Assembly (NCBI RefSeq): GCF_000277645.1
Contig: NZ_AKGG01000002.1
Coordinates: 1-20,134 of the forward strand
Origin: Weissella koreensis KCTC 3621
Lineage (GTDB): Bacteria > Bacillota > Bacilli > Lactobacillales > Lactobacillaceae
Direction of reading: 5' to 3'
Length of the DNA: 20,134 bases
Shown here: piece after piece, positions 6,062-13,345 of the stretch
Numbering within the stretch: position 1 is the first letter of the stretch
Layout of the letters: every line of letters begins with the position of its first letter
The notes under the pieces: generated by a model
Seen by the model: only the letters and a program-made list of their open reading frames with translations
Database searches by the model: none
What the model was told of the DNA's origin: nothing
Made by a program: the position numbers and the translations under genes

Positions 6062-8455
6062 TTACACGTTTTTAATCTTTTCACCAGTCAATCCCATCGC
6101 ATTAATTGCCACGATAATTGTCGACATCGCCATGACCGCAGCACCAACGGCTGGGTCTAGAATGATTCCAATAAATGACAACACACCGGCAGCGAGTGGA
6201 ATTGCGACAATATTGTAGCCTGCTCCCCACCAGAGATTTTGAACCATTTTCCGATTTGTGATTTTAGCCAAATCAAGAAAATGTAAAATATCGCTGGGTT
6301 CTGATTTAACCAACACAACATCAGCGGAATCAATGGCAACATCGGTTCCGGCGCCAATTGCAATTCCAATATCGGCCGCGGCAAGACTTGGTGCGTCATT
6401 TACGCCGTCACCAACCATGATGACGTGATTGCCCTTTGCTTGATAATCAGCAATAATCTTTTGCTTATCATCTGGTAATAGGCCTGCATGGAATTCAGTC
6501 AATCCTAGTAAGTTAGCAACGTGTTCCGCGGCTTTTGGATTATCGCCAGTGAGCATTACGGGGGTAATTCCTCGCCTCTGAAGACCACTAATTAATTCCT
6601 TAGCACCCGCTTTGATGGTGTCGCCTTCAGCAACCATTCCTTGAACTTGGGTGCCCTGCAATAGGAAGCTGACGGAATTACCCTTAGCAGCCCATTTATC
6701 AGCAGCAGCCTCGTCAAACCTGATCCCTTGCTTCGTTAAATAGTTACCATTAACAATCGTATAGTCAGTGCCATCAACATTACCGGAAATACCAACGCCT
6801 GGAATATTTTGAGACTTTTCAGCCGCAACGACTTCAATGTCCTTCGCTTGGGCTTCAGTAATGATTGCTTGGGCCAGCGGATGAGTCGAATTATTTTCAA
6901 GGGCGGCCAGTCGGCTTAATAACGTTGTTTCATCAATCCCATCATTTGGAATCAATGCATTCACCGTAAATTTACCTTCTGTTAACGTGCCAGTTTTATC
7001 CAAGAGAACGTGGCTAACATGTTGACTTGCTTCAATGGCTTGGCGATTTCGAACTAATAGCCCATTTTGAGCGCCAATCGTAGTAGAACGAGAAACCACT
7101 AATGGAATCGCTAATCCTAATGCATGCGGGCAAGCAATCACGAAGACGGTCACCATGATCGTCATTGCAGTCGCCAATCCCTGGGGTAACCAGGCAAAGA
7201 AAGCAATAATCCCAACACCAAATGCCGCGTAAAATAGATACTTGGCAACTAAATCAGCTTTATCTTCTGCTTTAGATTTAGCTTGCTGGGCATTTTGAAC
7301 CATTTTCATTACTTGAGAAAGATAGCCGGAGTCACCAGTACCACTAATTTTAACCGTTAGCGTCCCGTTATTGTTGGTTGCACCACCAATGACCTTATCG
7401 CCAACGTTCTTGGTAACGGCAGCAGATTCACCGGTTACCAGTGCTTCATTCACGGTCGACTCCCCAGCCGTAATAACACCATCGGCTGGAATACTCTCAC
7501 CTGAACGCACTTGGAAAGCTTGACCAACTTTTAAATCAGATACTGGCACTTCTTTTGTTTCACCATTATCTGTAACTAGATGGGCCGTCTTAGGCAACAG
7601 GGCCGCCATCTTTTGTAAGGCATCCCCAGCCCCCATCAATGCATTCATTTCAATCCAGTGTCCTAGAAGCATAATTAAAATCAGGGTTGCAAGTTCGAAC
7701 GAAAAATCCATTACATGATTTGCCGGGTTCAAGAAGTTGTTGGCAATAAATGCGTACAAACTGTAGAAATACGAAACGGAAATTCCAAGGGTTACTAGCG
7801 TCATCATTTCAGGAGATTTATCCTGAATTTCCGCTTTAGCCCCCTTTAAAAATGGCATTCCGCCATAAAAGTAAAGTGCTGTATCAAACAAAACGATGAT
7901 AATGCCAACAATTAGCGGTGAACTGAAACTAAGGATGGAAACGTTTAAACCCATGATTGGTGCTAACAGTAAAACTGGAATCGCTAAGACAACGGAGACC
8001 CAAAATTTAACTTTCAAATTCCCCATATGCATCATTGAGCCACCGTGCATCATCATGTCGGTCCCAGCCATATCCATATCACCGTGATTCATCCCACTCA
8101 TATTCATAGTTTCGTGATTCATGTTCATTTGGCTATGATCCATGTTCATTTGACCATGATCCATTTCGGCCATATCGTGATCCATGTTCATTTGACCATG
8201 ATCCATTTTGGCCATATCGTGGTCCATGTTCATTTGATTATGATCCGTTTCGGTCATATCGTGGTCCATGTTCATTTGACCATGATCCATTTCGGTCATA
8301 TCGTGGTCCATGTTCATTTGATTATGATCCGTTTCGGTCATATTGTGATCCATTTTCATGTCATCATGATCCATATGACTCATATTTGATTCATTATTTT
8401 CCATATTCTTAGCACTCATGTTTTTCATGTTCATATTGTCCTCTTTATTTGCCAT
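6062..8455 (-). CDS. copB: CopB-type copper-transporting P1B ATPase with an amplified Met/His-rich N-terminus
   Basis: This 797-aa heavy-metal P-type ATPase exports copper (possibly silver) across the membrane. Residues 1-145 are cytosolic and rich in Met, His and Asp, with five tandem 14-residue repeats of the type MNMDHDMTEMDHGQ (33-102) plus a half copy. The catalytic core follows: TGES actuator loop (341-344), CPH metal-site motif (442-444), DKTGT phosphorylation site (486-490), and the GDGVNDAP hinge near the C-terminus. CPH instead of CPC is typical of CopB. No CXXC metal-binding domain is present. The ATG is preceded by AGGGGG at good spacing, 96 bases downstream of copY, so the two form one operon controlled by the cop boxes at 9015-9055. 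Confidence 0.93.
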   Translation of the reverse strand: MANKEDNMNMKNMSAKNMENNESNMSHMDHDDMKMDHNMTETDHNQMNMDHDMTEMDHGQMNMDHDMTETDHNQMNMDHDMAKMDHGQMNMDHDMAEMDHGQMNMDHSQMNMNHETMNMSGMNHGDMDMAGTDMMMHGGSMMHMGNLKVKFWVSVVLAIPVLLLAPIMGLNVSILSFSSPLIVGIIIVLFDTALYFYGGMPFLKGAKAEIQDKSPEMMTLVTLGISVSYFYSLYAFIANNFLNPANHVMDFSFELATLILIMLLGHWIEMNALMGAGDALQKMAALLPKTAHLVTDNGETKEVPVSDLKVGQAFQVRSGESIPADGVITAGESTVNEALVTGESAAVTKNVGDKVIGGATNNNGTLTVKISGTGDSGYLSQVMKMVQNAQQAKSKAEDKADLVAKYLFYAAFGVGIIAFFAWLPQGLATAMTIMVTVFVIACPHALGLAIPLVVSRSTTIGAQNGLLVRNRQAIEASQHVSHVLLDKTGTLTEGKFTVNALIPNDGIDETTLLSRLAALENNSTHPLAQAIITEAQAKDIEVVAAEKSQNIPGVGISGNVDGTDYTIVNGNYLTKQGIRFDEAAADKWAAKGNSVSFLLQGTQVQGMVAEGDTIKAGAKELISGLQRRGITPVMLTGDNPKAAEHVANLLGLTEFHAGLLPDDKQKIIADYQAKGNHVIMVGDGVNDAPSLAAADIGIAIGAGTDVAIDSADVVLVKSEPSDILHFLDLAKITNRKMVQNLWWGAGYNIVAIPLAAGVLSFIGIILDPAVGAAVMAMSTIIVAINAMGLTGEKIKNV
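8129..8359 (-). repeat. 42-bp tandem repeat (5.5 copies) encoding the Met/His metal-binding tail
   Basis: Five consecutive 42-bp units encode MKMDHNMTETDHNQ, MNMDHDMTEMDHGQ, MNMDHDMTETDHNQ, MNMDHDMAKMDHGQ and MNMDHDMAEMDHGQ, followed by a half unit. Units 2 and 3 alternate TEM..HG with TET..HN, so the higher-order unit may be 84 bp. Near-identity at DNA level points to recent expansion by slippage or unequal recombination. Copy number could differ among strains. Confidence 0.9.
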
Positions 8456-8551
8456 GATTATCGACCCCCTAAAAATAAGTTTCCGCCATCAGAAATCCCA
8501 GATTCTGGATTTTTGTGCAGCAATCCTAAAAGTAAACAGAACACCACAGTC

Positions 8552-8983
8552 TTAACACGTTTGATCACCTGGCAAGCAGTTACACTGAACTTCCTCGGGC
8601 GCTGTTTTGGCCTTTTCAGCTAGAATCGCCTGTAAGTTCGCAATATCCGCCCGTGAGAGTTCCCTTGACTGAATAATGCCGGCAATTGTTGAACCAGCCC
8701 GCATCGCACACATATGGTCAAACAAATCATCTGCCGCTGCCGCCATTGATTCCTTCTCGCCAACAACCGGCTTATACGTGAATGGTCGACTGCCGCCATG
8801 CTGCGCAACCGCCTGTTTTTGAATCAACCTGTGAAGTAGCGTTTTGGTTGTTGAAGCTGACCAGCCTTCTAATTCGTTCATAGCATCGATTAGTTCACGA
8901 CTAGTCGCATGTCCCATTGTCCAAATTGCTCTCATAACCATCCATTCAGAATCGGTGATGGTTACATTCTTTGCATCCTTCAA
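8552..8983 (-). CDS. copY: CopY-family copper-responsive repressor (143 aa)
   Basis: This is a winged-helix repressor of the BlaI/MecI/CopY family: residues 8-75 carry the DNA-binding domain (ITDSEWMVMRAIW, then STTKTLLHRLIQK) and the C-terminal part dimerises. The last ten residues are CNCLPGDQTC. Typical CopY proteins end in CxCxxxxCxC, where four cysteines bind Zn (repressing form) or two Cu(I). Here the third cysteine is Gln. Translation starts at a TTG (8981-8983) seven bases after GGAGG; no ATG is available nearby. It precedes copB and should regulate its own operon through TACAnnTGTA boxes upstream. Confidence 0.9.
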   Translation of the reverse strand: MKDAKNVTITDSEWMVMRAIWTMGHATSRELIDAMNELEGWSASTTKTLLHRLIQKQAVAQHGGSRPFTYKPVVGEKESMAAAADDLFDHMCAMRAGSTIAGIIQSRELSRADIANLQAILAEKAKTAPEEVQCNCLPGDQTC

Positions 8984-9014
8984 TTGGCTTCCTCCATTAA
9001 TTGAATTCTAAGTT

Positions 9015-9055
9015 TACGTTTGTAGCCTCTTAACACTTATTAGTTTACAACTGTA
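9015..9055 (-). promoter_or_regulatory. Two cop boxes (CopY operators) in the copYB promoter
   Basis: The distal box TACAACTGTA (9046-9055) matches the TACAnnTGTA consensus exactly. The proximal box TACGTTTGTA (9015-9024) has one mismatch. They are 31 bases apart, about three helical turns, as in the paired cop boxes of enterococcal cop operons. The promoter lies between or over them; its -10 and -35 are not clear. Confidence 0.85.
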
Positions 9056-9097
9056 GTCACAATAATGCAACCTTTCTGCCAGAAAATACCATTACAT

Positions 9098-9126
9098 TAA
9101 AAAAACGCCTAGATAATATTCCAGGC
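9098..9126 (-). terminator. Terminator upstream of the cop promoter
   Basis: On the minus strand GCCTGGA (9120-9126) pairs with the TCTAGGC segment (9107-9113) through seven pairs including one G-U, and GTTTTTTT follows. It would block minus-strand read-through into copY. The rest of 9056-9263 shows no gene; bases from about 9200 resemble the left end of an IS5-type element. Confidence 0.5.
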
Positions 9127-9263
9127 ATGGTTTGATACGATATGTTAAATTAATGATCTGGGAATTTTTGGTTTTCTTGTTAGTATGGTGAAATGCCTCT
9201 TAGAACCTGTCTAGTATCTGCTGAATCTGGTAGAATTGTGGAAAACCGACTGAGGAGTTTGTC

Positions 9264-9405
9264 ATGCCAGATTTTCCAAGCAATATTTCTCGAGCGCAAT
9301 TTGCGTTAATACAACCTGATTTAGAAAACTTCCGCAAGCATACAAGACCGCTTCGTTATGATCTTTATGACGTATTCAATGCCATCCTTTATCACTTACG
9401 AAGAT
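9264..9405 (+). pseudogene. 5' fragment of an IS5-family transposase
   Basis: A GAGGAG six bases before the ATG starts MPDFPSNISRAQFALIQPD and continues with a block (LRYDLYDVFNAILYHLR) typical of the N-terminus of IS5-family transposases, which then read TGVQWRELP. After YHLR (codon 47) that motif is missing and the sequence becomes that of a toxin gene in another frame. The DDE catalytic region and right end are lost, so the insertion sequence is inactive. Confidence 0.75.
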
Positions 9406-9564
9406 ACCCCGAAAAACAAAACACCAAGCGAAACTCACGATGTCCTGGTGGTTTATACGATTGATAAAGATGAACTCGTCTTAATTGGCATTCGAGTCGG
9501 ATCGCATGATCGTTTATTTCCTGGTCAAAATCGTTCTAAAAGGTATCGAAAAAATAACGAATAA
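9406..9564 (+). pseudogene. C-terminal fragment of a YafQ/RelE-type mRNA interferase toxin
   Basis: In the frame ending at 9564 the residues TPSETHDVLVVYTIDKDELV and then LIGIRVGSHDRLF match the last strands of YafQ/RelE-fold toxins, whose signature is RxGSHxxLF with a catalytic His. A basic tail (PGQNRSKRYRKNNE) follows. The first half of the toxin and its antitoxin are absent, replaced by the transposase fragment, and no start or RBS belongs to this frame. It is a remnant of a type II toxin-antitoxin module. Confidence 0.7.
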
Positions 9565-9592
9565 AAGAAGCTATTTCTGGTATATAAAAATA

Positions 9593-9633
9593 AATAACCC
9601 CTAATATCTACATTATAGATATTAGGGGTTATT
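9593..9633. terminator. Perfect 18-bp hairpin, terminator of the redox operon
   Basis: AATAACCCCTAATATCTA (9593-9610) and its exact complement (9616-9633) surround the loop CATTA. On the minus strand TTTATTTTTA follows, which suits termination of the redox operon ending at 9683. A second weaker stem (GAGGG/CCCTC, 9648-9676) lies in between. Confidence 0.8.
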
Positions 9634-9682
9634 CTTTCAACGTTTTCGAGGGGGTATTTGTAAAAAATAGACCCTCTTGTTG

Positions 9683-11014
9683 TTAAATTAATGTTCTAAT
9701 TTTATATGCTAAACCAGGGAAAGCCATTATCATCTTTTCTTTCCAAACCTCTGGATCAACATCAATTGCCATAACAGGAATTAGTGCATTGATATCATCT
9801 ACTGCTGTTTGGCTAATTTCAGCAGCGCCCACGAGATGATTTTGCTTGTCAAAGACTAATGATAATCGTGCGTGATCATCTGTTCCAGCATAAAAAAAGT
9901 CACCTTGAGTAATATCAATATCTTTAATTGAATAATTACTGTCTTCCTTTGCTTTATCAATACTAATTCCAGCTTGAGCGAGTTGGGGGAATGTGAACGT
10001 AACGGTTCCAATTACTGGGTACCTAAGAGGTTCAGTTGTTTTATTAGTAAGTAAGGCACTTAAGTAGTCTGCTTCAAACTGTGCCGTAGAGGTTAATGCT
10101 GGTGCGGTTTTATCAACAATATCGCCCATTGCGTAAATGTTATTTGCTGATGTGGTCAAATATTTATCAACTTTAATTCCGCGGTTGCTGTACTCTACAC
10201 CAGCATTATCAAGTTTCAATGCATTAATTTCAGGAACTCTACCACTGGCATTAATAACTTTATCAAAAGTGCCAAGGTTGCCGTTAGCTGATTGAACCTC
10301 ATAGCCAGTTTGTGCTTCGGTAACAGCTGTAACATTTGTGTTAAATATAAAATTAATACCAAGTGAGTTTTTCATTTCATCAACTAACTGATGAACGTGT
10401 TGGCTGTAAAATCCCTCTAGTGGTTGGCCGGATCGGACAATAACTGTTACTTTAACCCCGGCAGCAGACAACAATGTAGCAAATTCCATACCAACGTAAC
10501 CACTTCCGATAATTGCGACGTTCTTTGGAGTATCTTCGAGTTCAAAAAGGTTAGTACTAGTAAGTAGGTACTCGTGGCCAGGAATGTTAAGAGGATGCGG
10601 CTTTTTTCCGGTTGCGATTACAAAATTATCAGCAGTGATTTTTTTATTATTAACTTCAATGGTATGTTGATCAACAAATGATGCTTCACCCTTGATGGTA
10701 GTCGCACCCAGGCCTTCATACATACTTTGCATATTATTTAGGAATGACGCCATAGCCTTATTCTTTTGCTGAATAAGTTCTTTCCAGTCAAGCTTAGCTG
10801 GTTGAGTAATTCCCTTACCTTGCAAACGCATTGAAGTTAAGGTTGCTCGTGCTGCTCCTTCTAAGAAAATCTTGGGTTCGCAGCCTTCGTTAGGGCAAAT
10901 TCCGCCAAACCGATTCTTTTCAACAACCGCGATTTTCTTTCCGCTATTCTGCATTCCCAATAGGAAACGATAAACTGATGGCCCACTGCCAATAACAACG
11001 TAGTCAAACTTCAT
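9683..11014 (-). CDS. Glutathione-reductase-like flavoprotein disulfide reductase, HPT histidine apparently lost
   Basis: This 443-aa class I pyridine nucleotide-disulfide oxidoreductase has an FAD Rossmann motif at residues 8-13 (IGSGPS), the redox pair GGICPNEGCEPK (Cys40, Cys45), an NAD(P)-binding motif GSGYVGMEF (170-178), the second FAD motif YAMGDIVD, and a dimerisation domain from about 330. Arg194 (VRSGQPL) sits where glutathione reductases place an NADPH-phosphate Arg, suggesting NADPH. The C-terminal HPTxxE motif that provides the catalytic acid is not present; the best equivalent is AFPGLAY (431-437), with Phe for His. It is the last gene of the operon, RBS GGAGG ten bases from the ATG. 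It may reduce a non-glutathione disulfide or the CGPDGC microprotein next to it. The substrate is unknown. Confidence 0.85.
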   Translation of the reverse strand: MKFDYVVIGSGPSVYRFLLGMQNSGKKIAVVEKNRFGGICPNEGCEPKIFLEGAARATLTSMRLQGKGITQPAKLDWKELIQQKNKAMASFLNNMQSMYEGLGATTIKGEASFVDQHTIEVNNKKITADNFVIATGKKPHPLNIPGHEYLLTSTNLFELEDTPKNVAIIGSGYVGMEFATLLSAAGVKVTVIVRSGQPLEGFYSQHVHQLVDEMKNSLGINFIFNTNVTAVTEAQTGYEVQSANGNLGTFDKVINASGRVPEINALKLDNAGVEYSNRGIKVDKYLTTSANNIYAMGDIVDKTAPALTSTAQFEADYLSALLTNKTTEPLRYPVIGTVTFTFPQLAQAGISIDKAKEDSNYSIKDIDITQGDFFYAGTDDHARLSLVFDKQNHLVGAAEISQTAVDDINALIPVMAIDVDPEVWKEKMIMAFPGLAYKIRTLI

Positions 11015-11031
11015 TTATAGCTTTCCTCCAT

Positions 11032-11160
11032 TTATTTTGTTTTCTTCTTATCCTCAGTTTGCTTTTGATGTTCAGCGATATTACAACCGTCTGGCCCGCA
11101 TACAGCAGCATCATTATTATCGCCAAATATTGTATTAAATTGTGGCTTATCTTCGGCCAT
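11032..11160 (-). CDS. 42-aa microprotein with a CGPDGC motif in the redox operon
   Basis: A strong AGGAGGAA precedes the ATG (11158-11160), and the frame runs 42 codons to TAA, 12 bases after the frnE-like gene and 17 bases before the reductase gene, so it fits the operon exactly. The protein begins MAEDKPQFNTIFGDNN, has the central AAVCGPDGCNIAEH (Cys20 and Cys25) and ends in a Lys-rich tail (TEDKKKTK). It has no signal peptide or membrane segment. The two cysteines four residues apart could form a disulfide, bind a metal or a sulfane sulfur. The motif resembles thioredoxin's CGPC with two residues inserted, but the protein is far too short for a thioredoxin fold. I do not recognise a named family. 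Confidence 0.8.
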   Translation of the reverse strand: MAEDKPQFNTIFGDNNDAAVCGPDGCNIAEHQKQTEDKKKTK

Positions 11161-11172
11161 CGTAAATTCCTC

Positions 11173-11820
11173 CTAATTTTCTTCTTCTTGAACTCGCTTT
11201 AAGGCTTTAACAAAGACTTCATATGGTTGGGCACCACTAATTGCATACTTATTATTGATTACAAAAAAAGGTGCAGCATGAATACCGGATTGTTGAGCCT
11301 CTGCCTCGTCATTGACCACAGCTTGATGATATTGGTTAGAATTAAGCACTTTTTCTACTTCGTCTTTAGCAAGCCCAGCTTCCATTGCCGCATTTAATAG
11401 CACATCATGGTCAGAAATCGATTGACCATCACTAAAGTAAACTTGGTAGAAGCGTCTAATTACTCGTTCAGTCAAATCAGGATCATTTTTAGCTTCTGCG
11501 AATTTAATAATCCGGTGCGCATCCATAGTATTTGTAGGTACTACACTGTCAAGATCCATTGGTAGACCATCGTTATGTGCCATTTGTTCGATGTAAGCCA
11601 TTTGCTTTTTGGCCTGTGGCTCCATTGCCTTATTTCCCTGAGTGAAGTGATTAATGTATCCTTCATCGGTTTCCTTTGGTGTTGCAGGGTTAAGCTCGAA
11701 TGATTTGAACTCTAATTCAGTTGTGTCATAAATACCAATTTCCTTCATTGCTCGTTTCATTCGGTTAGAACCGATATAACAAAAGGGGCAAGCAATGTCT
11801 GACCAATATTTGATTTCCAT
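11173..11820 (-). CDS. DsbA-family oxidoreductase of the FrnE type
   Basis: This 215-aa protein has a thioredoxin fold with helical insertion: active site CPFC at Cys11 and Cys14 (YWSDIACPFCYIG), a long helical insert with the MDAHRIIKFA block (about 99-109) typical of FrnE/2-hydroxychromene-isomerase-like proteins, and the cis-proline loop (GIHAAPFFVINNKYAISGAQP, about 181-201). There is no signal peptide, so it acts in the cytosol, unlike secreted DsbA. FrnE-like proteins form or isomerise disulfides and are linked to oxidative stress tolerance. It follows trxB by 18 bases in the same operon, which could keep it reduced. Confidence 0.9.
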   Translation of the reverse strand: MEIKYWSDIACPFCYIGSNRMKRAMKEIGIYDTTELEFKSFELNPATPKETDEGYINHFTQGNKAMEPQAKKQMAYIEQMAHNDGLPMDLDSVVPTNTMDAHRIIKFAEAKNDPDLTERVIRRFYQVYFSDGQSISDHDVLLNAAMEAGLAKDEVEKVLNSNQYHQAVVNDEAEAQQSGIHAAPFFVINNKYAISGAQPYEVFVKALKRVQEEEN

Positions 11821-11838
11821 AAAGTAATTTTCCTCTCT

Positions 11839-12783
11839 TTAATCTTTAACCGTTTGCCGATGCTTTATGGCTTCGAAATATTCAAAGGCGTTTTGCCCAG
11901 CAATACCACCATCGCCAACCGCAGTTGTAATTTGCCGCAGTTGCTTTTGCCGGACATCACCAATTGCATAGATTCCAGGAATTGTTGTTTCCATTTGATC
12001 GTTAGTTATAATCCAACCAGCTTGATCGGTAATATTTAAATTATTGAAAATTTGGCTATTTGGAAAGTTACCGACATAAACGAAAACTCCATCAGTGTCT
12101 AGAGTTGTATCATCACCGACCTGATTGTTATGGATTTTTACTCCAGTAACATGATTTTCATCACCTAAAATCTCTGTCACACTAGTATTCCAAGTGAAAT
12201 CTATCTTATCGTTATCAAAAGCACGATTTTGTAATACCTTTTGTGCCCGTAACTGATCGCGACGATGAATGACATTAACTCCATCAGTGACATTAGCTAA
12301 GTACAATCCTTCAGAAATTGCTGAATCACCACCGCCAACTACAGTCACGTTCTTTCCTTTAAAGAAAGAACCATCACATACTGCACAGTAAGAAACCCCT
12401 TTTCCGGAGAACTTTTCTTCACCTGGTACACCTAATTTTCGATTATTAGATCCTGTTGCAATAATTACTGCGCTTGCTACTAACTCGTCACTATCGGTTT
12501 GAATATGCTTCATTTGTTGATCATCAACGGTAACGTTTTGGACATCACCATATACAAAATTCACTCCGGCCTTAACGGTTCCTTGATACATTTTCTCACC
12601 AAGTTCAGGACCCTTAATTGTTGTAAAACCAGGGTAGTTTTCAATGTCATCGGTGTTGTTCATTTGTCCACCATAAATACCGCGATCAAGCATTGCTACA
12701 TTTAAATTAGCTCGTGCTGCATATAAGGCAGCGGTCATTCCACCAGGACCGGCCCCAATCACTACTACATCATATTTCCTCAT
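11839..12783 (-). CDS. trxB: Thioredoxin reductase (NADPH, FAD)
   Basis: This 314-aa protein is of the low-molecular-weight thioredoxin reductase type. It has an FAD motif GAGPGG (10-15... IGAGPGGMTA), the redox centre CAVC (Cys133, Cys136) within GVSYCAVCDG, the NADPH motif VGGGDSAISEGLYLA (149-163) with HRRDQLRA (173-180, Arg pair for the NADPH phosphate), and the C-terminal FAD motif GIYAIGDVRQKQLRQ. It reduces thioredoxins with NADPH and would serve the three thioredoxin-like proteins encoded just upstream. Its ribosome binding site is weak (GGATTG region), and the preceding sequence is the wreck of a racemase gene, so the deletion may have changed its expression. Chromosomes of lactobacilli carry their own trxB, so this is an extra copy. 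Confidence 0.95.
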   Translation of the reverse strand: MRKYDVVVIGAGPGGMTAALYAARANLNVAMLDRGIYGGQMNNTDDIENYPGFTTIKGPELGEKMYQGTVKAGVNFVYGDVQNVTVDDQQMKHIQTDSDELVASAVIIATGSNNRKLGVPGEEKFSGKGVSYCAVCDGSFFKGKNVTVVGGGDSAISEGLYLANVTDGVNVIHRRDQLRAQKVLQNRAFDNDKIDFTWNTSVTEILGDENHVTGVKIHNNQVGDDTTLDTDGVFVYVGNFPNSQIFNNLNITDQAGWIITNDQMETTIPGIYAIGDVRQKQLRQITTAVGDGGIAGQNAFEYFEAIKHRQTVKD

Positions 12784-12806
12784 TAAATTTCAATCCAATC
12801 TACTTA

Positions 12807-13002
12807 TTAGTCGTCACGTAACGCTAATCCCTTATCCAATGAACGATTAACAATGACTTCTTGTGCATCAATAATGGTTAACCACTATATAATCTAAATG
12901 GTCTTGGTCTTTATGGGTTTCAGTTTTCTTATTAAGGAGTCGGACATAACTTTCAGTTGCTAACGTCCCCATACCGCCAAGAATAGTTAAAAAACTCTTC
13001 AT
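12807..13002 (-). pseudogene. Aspartate/glutamate racemase gene with internal deletion
   Basis: The ATG at 13000-13002 overlaps the stop of the upstream thioredoxin gene (TAATG). The first 43 codons read MKSFLTILGGMGTLATESYV then RLLNKKTETH, the typical start of aspartate/glutamate racemases (GGMG phosphate-binding loop), ending in YIVVNH before a stop at 12868-12870. In another frame directly after the break, codons for IIDAQEVIVNRSLDKGLALR lead to a stop at 12807-12809, which looks like the C-terminal end of the same family. About 160-170 internal codons, with both catalytic cysteines, are gone. This explains the apparent 220-bp gap before trxB. Assignment of the N-terminal part is firm; that of the C-terminal part is tentative. 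Confidence 0.7.
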
Positions 13003-13325
13003 TAGTTAATAGTGTTGGTAATGAAGTTTTCGACTTCTTCTTTAGTCTTCCGATCTTTATTGACAAGTCTTCCGATTTCTTGACCATCTCTAAAAATAAC
13101 GAAGCTTGGAATACCAAAGATATTTAGTTCTTGAGCCAATTCAGTATTCTCATCACGATCGACACTGATGAAAGTGTAATCTTTGAATTCTTGTTCAATT
13201 TCTGGCAGATGAGGCTTGATAAAGCTACAATCAGGGCACCAAGAAGCTATAAAAACTAAAATATATTTTCCATTCTTCAGTTTTTTATCAAATTCTTTTT
13301 TATTCATTACTGATAGTTGTTCCAT
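13002..13325 (-). CDS. Thioredoxin-like protein with CPDC active site
   Basis: This 107-aa single-domain thioredoxin fold has WCPDC at residues 29-33 (Cys30, Cys33) and the cis-proline motif FGIPSFVIF. The XX dipeptide PD differs from the GP of classical thioredoxin and should shift redox potential and pKa. There is no signal peptide, so it is cytosolic. The RBS GGGGAG lies seven bases from the ATG, 20 bases after trxA. It is the third thioredoxin-like gene of the operon. Proteins of this kind in Firmicutes are often annotated as thioredoxin family protein or YtpP-like, and some handle bacillithiol, which lactobacilli are not generally known to make. Confidence 0.88.
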   Translation of the reverse strand: MEQLSVMNKKEFDKKLKNGKYILVFIASWCPDCSFIKPHLPEIEQEFKDYTFISVDRDENTELAQELNIFGIPSFVIFRDGQEIGRLVNKDRKTKEEVENFITNTIN

Positions 13326-13345
13326 TCAGCTTCTCCCCTCTTAAC

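Noticed and set aside
8045..8389. Plus-strand repetitive ORF rich in His, Ile and Val
   Set aside because: It is the antisense reading of the Met/His repeat in copB, has no ribosome binding site, and exists only because the repeat length is a multiple of three.
12784..13001. Possible riboswitch or leader RNA in the gap before trxB
   Set aside because: The gap is explained by a racemase gene with an internal deletion.
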